Positions 5,229 to 5,296 of a DNA stretch of 5,296 nucleotides are shown in pieces (position 1 is the stretch's first letter; every line of letters starts with the position of its first letter). Both the position numbers and the translations under genes were made by a program. The stretch spans positions 1-5,296 of the forward strand of contig DATGLS010000051.1 in the NCBI GenBank assembly GCA_035293985.1, given 5' to 3'. A model generated the notes under the pieces. The model saw nothing but the letters and a program-made list of their open reading frames with translations, was not told the DNA's origin and ran no database searches. The stretch is from JAVDCA01 sp035293985 (GTDB lineage Bacteria; Pseudomonadota; Alphaproteobacteria; Rhizobiales; Xanthobacteraceae).

Positions 5229-5296
5229 ATGAGCGCGCGGCGTATCGCGATCATTGCCTGCACGACGGCGAGCTTGGCCCTCGCGTTGGCAGGGCA
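5229..5296 (+). CDS. Start of an exported protein, truncated by the window end
   Basis: Only 22 codons are visible: MSARRIAIIACTTASLALAL then Ala-Gly. Two arginines followed by a long hydrophobic run make a clear signal peptide; the cleavage site and mature protein lie beyond the window. The ATG has a good ribosome binding site overlapping the preceding stop codon and starts ten bases after it, so the gene is very likely in an operon with the TPR/barrel gene and could be its substrate or partner. I recall that FecR-domain exported proteins occur near CHASE2 cyclases in some proteobacteria, but nothing visible here tests that. A lipoprotein is also possible, since the residue after the Gly is not resolved. 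Confidence 0.65.
   Translation, partial: MSARRIAIIACTTASLALALAG

Noticed and set aside
3827..5263. Long minus-strand open frame of 478 codons opposite the barrel gene
   Set aside because: It is antisense to a protein with signal peptide, TPRs and terminal beta-signal, has low-complexity composition, and would run through the start of the next gene and its ribosome binding site.

Overview
The window is a high-G+C bacterial chromosome segment. Codon use is strongly GC-biased. The gene types (a hydroxypyruvate isomerase, a CHASE2-type membrane adenylate cyclase and a TPR/beta-barrel outer-membrane protein) suggest a Gram-negative proteobacterium, most likely an alphaproteobacterium. The taxon is inferred, not proven. 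It holds four complete genes, the first codons of a fifth, and informative intergenic DNA. No tRNA, rRNA, CRISPR array or insertion sequence is visible.

Layout. Bases 1-73 are a leader with two perfect inverted repeats; the first looks like the intrinsic terminator of an upstream gene. Bases 74-853 (+) encode hydroxypyruvate isomerase (hyi). Convergent to it, 921-1283 (-) encodes a small secreted protein built from a gap-free 45-residue duplication with paired cysteines. Divergent from that gene, across 196 bp, 1480-3702 (+) encodes a 740-residue CHASE2 adenylate cyclase. A 130-bp intergenic region follows, holding a perfect 22-bp palindrome with the classical cAMP-CRP core TGTGA-N6-TCACA. 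Next comes 3833-5218 (+), a signal-peptide protein with TPR helices and a C-terminal outer-membrane beta-barrel. Ten bases after it, with a good ribosome binding site, a new exported-protein gene starts at 5229 and runs off the window.

How it may work together. The most interesting reading is a cAMP-wired cell-surface module. A membrane cyclase with a periplasmic CHASE2 sensor makes cAMP. A CRP-family regulator could bind the palindrome just after the cyclase gene and drive an operon for a TPR/beta-barrel outer-membrane protein, which resembles Slam-type exporters in architecture only, plus an exported protein. The palindrome centre lies 41.5 bp upstream of the start predicted from a candidate -10 element, as at class II CRP promoters. 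The genes and the palindrome are seen directly; the regulatory circuit and the export role are inference. The hyi gene and the small cysteine protein look like unrelated neighbours.
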